Part shown: piece after piece, positions 60,419 to 64,000 of the stretch
How the letters are laid out: every line of letters starts with the position of its first letter
Position numbering within the stretch: position 1 is the stretch's first letter
Source: Microbacterium sp. AG238
GTDB taxonomy: Bacteria > Actinomycetota > Actinomycetes > Actinomycetales > Microbacteriaceae
Assembly (NCBI RefSeq): GCF_003610405.1
Contig: NZ_RAQC01000001.1
Coordinates: 434,001-498,000, forward strand
Direction of reading: 5' to 3'
DNA: 64,000 nucleotides
Made by a program: the position numbers and the translations under genes
The notes under the pieces: model-generated
Seen by the model: only the letters and a program-made list of their open reading frames with translations
The model's database searches: none
What the model was told of the DNA's origin: nothing

Positions 60419-61666
60419 GTGCAGATCCCCCGCCCCGGTGGCGCCTCGCCGCGCGCCGCGCGCACCCCGGTGCTGCTCGCGACGCAGTTCCTGTTCAACA
60501 CCGGCTTCTACGCCGTCGTGCCATTCCTCGCCCTCGTCCTCACCGAAGACTTCGGTGTCGCGGCCACCACCGTCGGACTCATCCTCGGGGTCCGCACGTT
60601 CGCCCAGCAGGGGATGTTCCTCGTCGGCGGCGTGCTCGCCGACAGGATGGGCGCGCGTCGAGTCATCCTCCTCGGCTGCGGCGTCCGGGTCGCCGGGTTC
60701 ACGACGCTCGCGGCGTCCCTGACCCTGGAGTCGCCCCAGCTCGTGCTCTTCGTCACCGGGACCGTCCTCACCGGCCTCGGCGGGGCTCTCTTCTCTCCGG
60801 GGCTCAACGTGCTCCTCGCGGATGCCGAGCGTCGGCGCCCCGCCTCGGGCGCTGCCACACGCGCGTCGCTCTTCGCCTGGCTCAGCATCACCGGCGAGCT
60901 CGGCGCCGTCACGGGTCCTGTCGTCGGCGCCGCCCTCCTCGGCTGGGGGTTCGAGACGGTCGCCCTGTTCGGGGCCGCCTTCTTCGTCCTGATCGGGTTG
61001 TTCCTCGCCGTCTCGCTGCCCGTCGTCCGACGCGAACCCACGTCGGAGGCCACCACGACACCCACGGGCCACTGGTGGTCGCTGCGCGATCGGCGCTTCG
61101 TCGGCTTCTCGGCCGCGCACGCCGCGGACCTGCTCGCCTACAACCAGCTCTATCTCGCGCTGCCGTTGCAGCTCGCGACGACGGAACACCCGGCGACCGC
61201 GACCGCCGGGATGTTCGCGTGGGTATCGATCCTGACGCTGACGCTGCAGATCCCCGTCGCGCGCTGGTCGGCGCGCGTCGGGGCTTCTGTCGCCCTCCGC
61301 ATCGGCTATGTCCTGTCTGCCGCCGGCTTCGCTGTCGTGGCGCTGGGAGCACTGGCACCCGCCGCGGATGCTGTACGCGTCACGATCGTCGTCGCGGCGG
61401 CGTCCCTCGTCGTGGCCGGCCACATGACGACCAACCCGACCGCACTCTCACTCGTCCCCCGCTTCGCGGACGACCACCCGACAGGGTCGTTCTTCGGTTT
61501 GCTCGCCACCTGTGGGGGCGTCGCGGTGTTGATCGGCAACCTCATCGTCGGAGCCCTGCTCGCGATGCCGGGGCTTCCGGTCACGGCGTGGCTCTTCCTG
61601 GCCACCCCGCTGATCGCCGCCGCAATCGTGGCGCCCCGGCTGGCACAGTCGAACCCGCGTCGCTGA
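60419..61666 (+). CDS. MFS transporter
   Basis: A 415-aa 12-helix major facilitator. ATQFLFNTGFYAVVPFLALVLTEDFG starts the first helix; the DRxGxRR-type loop is ADRMGARRVILLG; the central loop (about residue 215-230) divides two six-helix halves. Resembles drug or small-molecule exporters, but no substrate can be assigned. The GTG at 60419 has GAGAG upstream; an ATG at 60332 would add 29 residues. The only nearby regulators are for other genes. Confidence 0.85.
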   Translation: MQIPRPGGASPRAARTPVLLATQFLFNTGFYAVVPFLALVLTEDFGVAATTVGLILGVRTFAQQGMFLVGGVLADRMGARRVILLGCGVRVAGFTTLAASLTLESPQLVLFVTGTVLTGLGGALFSPGLNVLLADAERRRPASGAATRASLFAWLSITGELGAVTGPVVGAALLGWGFETVALFGAAFFVLIGLFLAVSLPVVRREPTSEATTTPTGHWWSLRDRRFVGFSAAHAADLLAYNQLYLALPLQLATTEHPATATAGMFAWVSILTLTLQIPVARWSARVGASVALRIGYVLSAAGFAVVALGALAPAADAVRVTIVVAAASLVVAGHMTTNPTALSLVPRFADDHPTGSFFGLLATCGGVAVLIGNLIVGALLAMPGLPVTAWLFLATPLIAAAIVAPRLAQSNPRR

Positions 61667-61688
61667 TCGCGGCCGCCGCGGAACCAAC

Positions 61689-61718
61689 AGAAAAGCCCCG
61701 CCGAAGCGGGGCTTTTCT
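61689..61718. terminator. Bidirectional terminator between MFS gene and tRNA-Gln
   Basis: AGAAAAGCCCCGC-cgaa-GCGGGGCTTTTCT is a perfect 13-bp stem with T/A runs on both sides, right after the tRNA 3' end and 22 bases past the MFS stop. Confidence 0.92.
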
Positions 61719-61723
61719 CAAAG

Positions 61724-61795
61724 CTGGGGTACCTGGACTCGAACCAAGAACAACGGTACCAGAAACCGCCGTGTTGCCAATTACACCATACCCCA
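61724..61795 (-). tRNA. tRNA-Gln (anticodon CUG)
   Basis: On the minus strand TGGGGTA pairs with TACCCCA in the acceptor stem; D arm GTGTAATTGGCAACAC; anticodon stem GCGGT/ACCGT with loop TTCTGGT, anticodon CTG; T arm CTTGG-TTCGAGT-CCAGG. The U1-A72 acceptor pair and discriminator G suit glutamine tRNA. CCA is not encoded after the discriminator. Confidence 0.94.
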
Positions 61796-61878
61796 TGGTC
61801 GGTTTGACCTCAGTCGCACCGAGGAATAACTCTACCTGACGGAGAGGATGCGGCCAAACCGAGTGCCGCCCGGGCGCG

Positions 61879-63393
61879 TCAGCCGACGCGCTGCACCAGC
61901 GCGTCGAGCCGGCGGATGGTCTCAGCCTTGCCGAGCAGCTCCATCGACTCGAACAAAGGCGGCGACACGCGACGTCCACTGAGGGCGACGCGAAGCGGGC
62001 CGTAAGCGACACGCGGCTTGAGACCCAGTCCCTCGATCAGCGCGGGCGCGAGCGCCTCCTGCACCGCCGCCGCGGTGAAGCCCTGCTCGGGAACCAGCTC
62101 GAGGGCGCCGACAGACGCGACGAGCACCTCGCCCGCGTTGGCGGGAAGACCCGACAGCGCGTCGTCCTCGTATGCGACCTCGGACCGGAAGAGGAAGCCG
62201 AGCAGGCCGGGCGCATCGCCCAGCAGCTGCATCCGCTCCTGCACGAGCGGCGCCGCCGCTTCGAGGATCTCGCGCTCCCCCGCCGTGGGCGGGTTCTGGA
62301 TCAGCCCGGCGCCGGCGAGGTAGGGCACGAGGCGCTCGGCGAAGTCGTCGGGTGCGAGCATCCGCACGTGGTCGCCGTTGATCGACTCGGCCTTCTTCTG
62401 ATCGAAGCGGGCCGGGTTCGGGTTCACATCGGCGATGTCGAACGCGGCGATGAGCTCGTCACGCGTGAAGACGTCGCGGTCGGGCGCGATCGACCAGCCG
62501 AGGAGCGACAGGTAGTTCAGGAGCCCCTCGTGGATGAAGCCCCTCTCTCGCTGCAGGAAGAGGTCGGCCTTCGGGTCACGCTTCGACAGCTTCTTGTTGC
62601 CGGTGTCGCCGAGGACGAGGGGCATGTGCCCGAAGCGCGGGACGAAATCGGTGACGCCCGCCTCGATCAGCGCCGCGTACAGCGCGAGCTGACGCGCCGT
62701 CGACGGCATGAGGTCCTCGCCGCGGAGGACGTGCGTGATGCCCATGAGCGCGTCGTCGACGGGGTTCACGAACGTGTAGAGCGGGATGCCGCCGGCCCGA
62801 ACGATCACGAAGTCGGGGAACGATCCGGCGGGGAACGTGACCTCGCCTCGGATGAGGTCGACGAAGGTCAGGTCGTGGTCCGGCACCCGCAGACGCCACG
62901 CGGGCTCTCGCCCCTCGGCGCGGAACGCCGCCTTCTGCTCGTCGGTGAGACCGCGGTCGTAGTTGTCGTAGCCGAGCTGCTTCGCGCGTCCGTTCGCCTC
63001 GTTGCGGGCGTCGATCTCCTCTGCCGTCGAGTACGACTCGTACACGACACCGGCAGCGATGAGCTTGTCGAGCACCTCGCGATAGATCTCGTGACGCTGC
63101 GACTGGCGGTACGGGGCATGCGGGCCGCCCTTCTCGACACCCTCGTCCCAGTCGATCTCGAGCCACCGCAGGGCCTCGAGAAGCTGCTGGTAGCTCTCCT
63201 CGCTATCGCGCGCCGCGTCGGTGTCTTCGATGCGGAAGACCATCTTGCCGCCGTTGTGGCGCGCGTATGCCCAGTTGAACAGGGCCGTGCGGATCAGGCC
63301 GACGTGCGGCAAGCCGGTCGGCGAGGGGCAGAACCGCACGCGGACGTCGGTTCCGGAAGCGGTCGTGGTGGCGGGGTGAGGTGCGTTGGACAT
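61879..63393 (-). CDS. gltX: Glutamate--tRNA ligase
   Basis: Charges tRNA-Glu, and in Actinobacteria also tRNA-Gln for later amidation. The 504-aa class I enzyme starts [25 protein letters not shown]-like [18 protein letters not shown] and KMSKS-like [13 protein letters not shown] are intact, with the anticodon-binding helical domains at the C-terminus. It is the first gene upstream of tRNA-Gln on the minus strand, which fits indirect tRNA-Gln charging. Confidence 0.96.
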   Translation of the reverse strand: MSNAPHPATTTASGTDVRVRFCPSPTGLPHVGLIRTALFNWAYARHNGGKMVFRIEDTDAARDSEESYQQLLEALRWLEIDWDEGVEKGGPHAPYRQSQRHEIYREVLDKLIAAGVVYESYSTAEEIDARNEANGRAKQLGYDNYDRGLTDEQKAAFRAEGREPAWRLRVPDHDLTFVDLIRGEVTFPAGSFPDFVIVRAGGIPLYTFVNPVDDALMGITHVLRGEDLMPSTARQLALYAALIEAGVTDFVPRFGHMPLVLGDTGNKKLSKRDPKADLFLQRERGFIHEGLLNYLSLLGWSIAPDRDVFTRDELIAAFDIADVNPNPARFDQKKAESINGDHVRMLAPDDFAERLVPYLAGAGLIQNPPTAGEREILEAAAPLVQERMQLLGDAPGLLGFLFRSEVAYEDDALSGLPANAGEVLVASVGALELVPEQGFTAAAVQEALAPALIEGLGLKPRVAYGPLRVALSGRRVSPPLFESMELLGKAETIRRLDALVQRVG

Positions 63394-63403
63394 CCCCTCC
63401 AGC

Positions 63404-64000
63404 TTAGTTCGCGTGCGCATCCGTGTCGGTGAGCTCCGCGACGACGGCCCGGAGGTGGCCGAGCACGGAGGCCACCGCCGGCACGCGGCCCGCGCCACCC
63501 GCCGACACCGCGTGGATGGCGCGGCGTTCACTCGCCGGCAGCGGACGTGTGACCACACCCGGAAGGACCGGGAATGATGCGACCGCGAGCCCCGGGAGGG
63601 TCGCGACACCGATCCCCTGCGCGACGAGCTGCTCGACCGCGACGAAGTTGTCGGTCTCGAATCGGATCGCGGGGACGAACCCCGCTCGCCCGCACACCTC
63701 GAGCAGGTGCCCTCGGCAGCGGGGGCACCCGGCGATCCACGCCTCGTGCGCCAGCAGCGCGATCTCGATGGCGCCGGATCCGTGAGCGGCAGGGTGGTCG
63801 GCCGGCAGCACCGCCAGCAGATCGTCGTAGCCGATGAGCGCGGCGTCGAGACCGCGTGCGTTCTCGCCGTGCGGGTCGCTCCGATCGCCGGGATAGCCGA
63901 AGGTGAGGGCGATGTCGGCGCGGTCGGCGCGGACATCTGCGATCGCCTCGGGGGGCTCCGCCTCGACGTACGTCAGCGTCAGCCCGGGCTCCGCCTGGGC
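63404..64000 (-). CDS. LysR-family regulator (5' end outside window)
   Basis: Only the last 198 codons are present. They form the LysR substrate-binding domain: [53 protein letters not shown] and [22 protein letters not shown], in the usual order. The HTH and start lie beyond 64000. Two cysteines in AGCPRCRGH are atypical. Regulon unknown; gltX follows after 10 bp but is probably not its target. Confidence 0.88.
   Translation of the reverse strand, partial: AQAEPGLTLTYVEAEPPEAIADVRADRADIALTFGYPGDRSDPHGENARGLDAALIGYDDLLAVLPADHPAAHGSGAIEIALLAHEAWIAGCPRCRGHLLEVCGRAGFVPAIRFETDNFVAVEQLVAQGIGVATLPGLAVASFPVLPGVVTRPLPASERRAIHAVSAGGAGRVPAVASVLGHLRAVVAELTDTDAHAN

Overview
The window is chromosomal DNA of a high-GC actinobacterium, most likely Microbacterium or a close Microbacteriaceae relative. 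The reasons are the roughly 70% GC, many GTG starts, GTGA/ATGA stop-start overlaps, -10 boxes of TAnnnT form placed six to seven bases before start codons (leaderless genes), and actinobacterial neighbourhoods such as lepB-rnhB-DUF2469-yraN-comM-dprA-xerC and rpsP-khpA-rimM-trmD. Nearly every kilobase holds recognisable housekeeping genes. I see no prophage, transposase, CRISPR array or rRNA operon.

Layout. 1-3.5 kb: rpsB-tsf-pyrH-frr (minus). 3.5-4.6 kb: an M23-like protein and a DUF3060-type lipoprotein. 4.7-11.1 kb: xerC, dprA, comM, yraN, a DUF2469 gene, rnhB, lepB and rplS. 11.2-18.2 kb: a membrane protein, map, the rpsP operon, a carboxylate-amine ligase, ffh and a TetR regulator. 18.2-25.3 kb: lipB-lipA, a pyrimidine-dimer-glycosylase-like gene, a DUF2004-like gene, ftsY and smc. 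25.3-30.7 kb: an accessory block between smc and mutM with a short-ORF leader region, a GNAT acetyltransferase, an asparaginase, an asparagine-type permease and a FadR/GntR regulator. 30.8-38.7 kb: mutM, rnc, rpmF, yceD, coaD, recG, an acyltransferase, rsmD, thiL and a DUF3515 lipoprotein. 38.7-46.3 kb: ddl, gpsA, plsC, murA, leuD, leuC and a TerC-family gene. 46.4-49 kb: an ECF sigma factor with a DUF4349 membrane protein, tRNA-Glu and a metallo-beta-lactamase-fold hydrolase. 49-53.3 kb: a complete fructose PTS operon (fruR-fruK-fruA-ptsH). 53.3-60.3 kb: accessory genes, namely an oxygenase-like protein, a DUF262 protein, an unusual zinc-motif SDR with a coupled 69-aa protein, and an alcohol dehydrogenase with a TetR regulator. 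60.3-64 kb: an MFS transporter, tRNA-Gln, gltX and a truncated LysR gene.

How the genes work together. The first half is core translation, secretion and chromosome biology. In the accessory block, asparagine import, deamidation and a FadR-type regulator appear to form a regulon: a 14-nt box upstream of the regulator is repeated exactly upstream of the asparaginase. The leuCD operon is preceded by a 16-codon leaderless leader peptide with three consecutive leucine codons, two of them the uncommon CTT, and an 11-bp stem that pairs its codons with downstream RNA; this looks like leucine attenuation. The fructose operon has a promoter whose -35 lies in a row of 10-bp direct repeats. The best candidates for undescribed biology are the leu leader, the FadR box and asparagine regulon, the 25.3-25.95 kb structured leader, the DUF262 protein lacking the usual nuclease histidine, and the zinc-motif SDR lacking its catalytic tyrosine.
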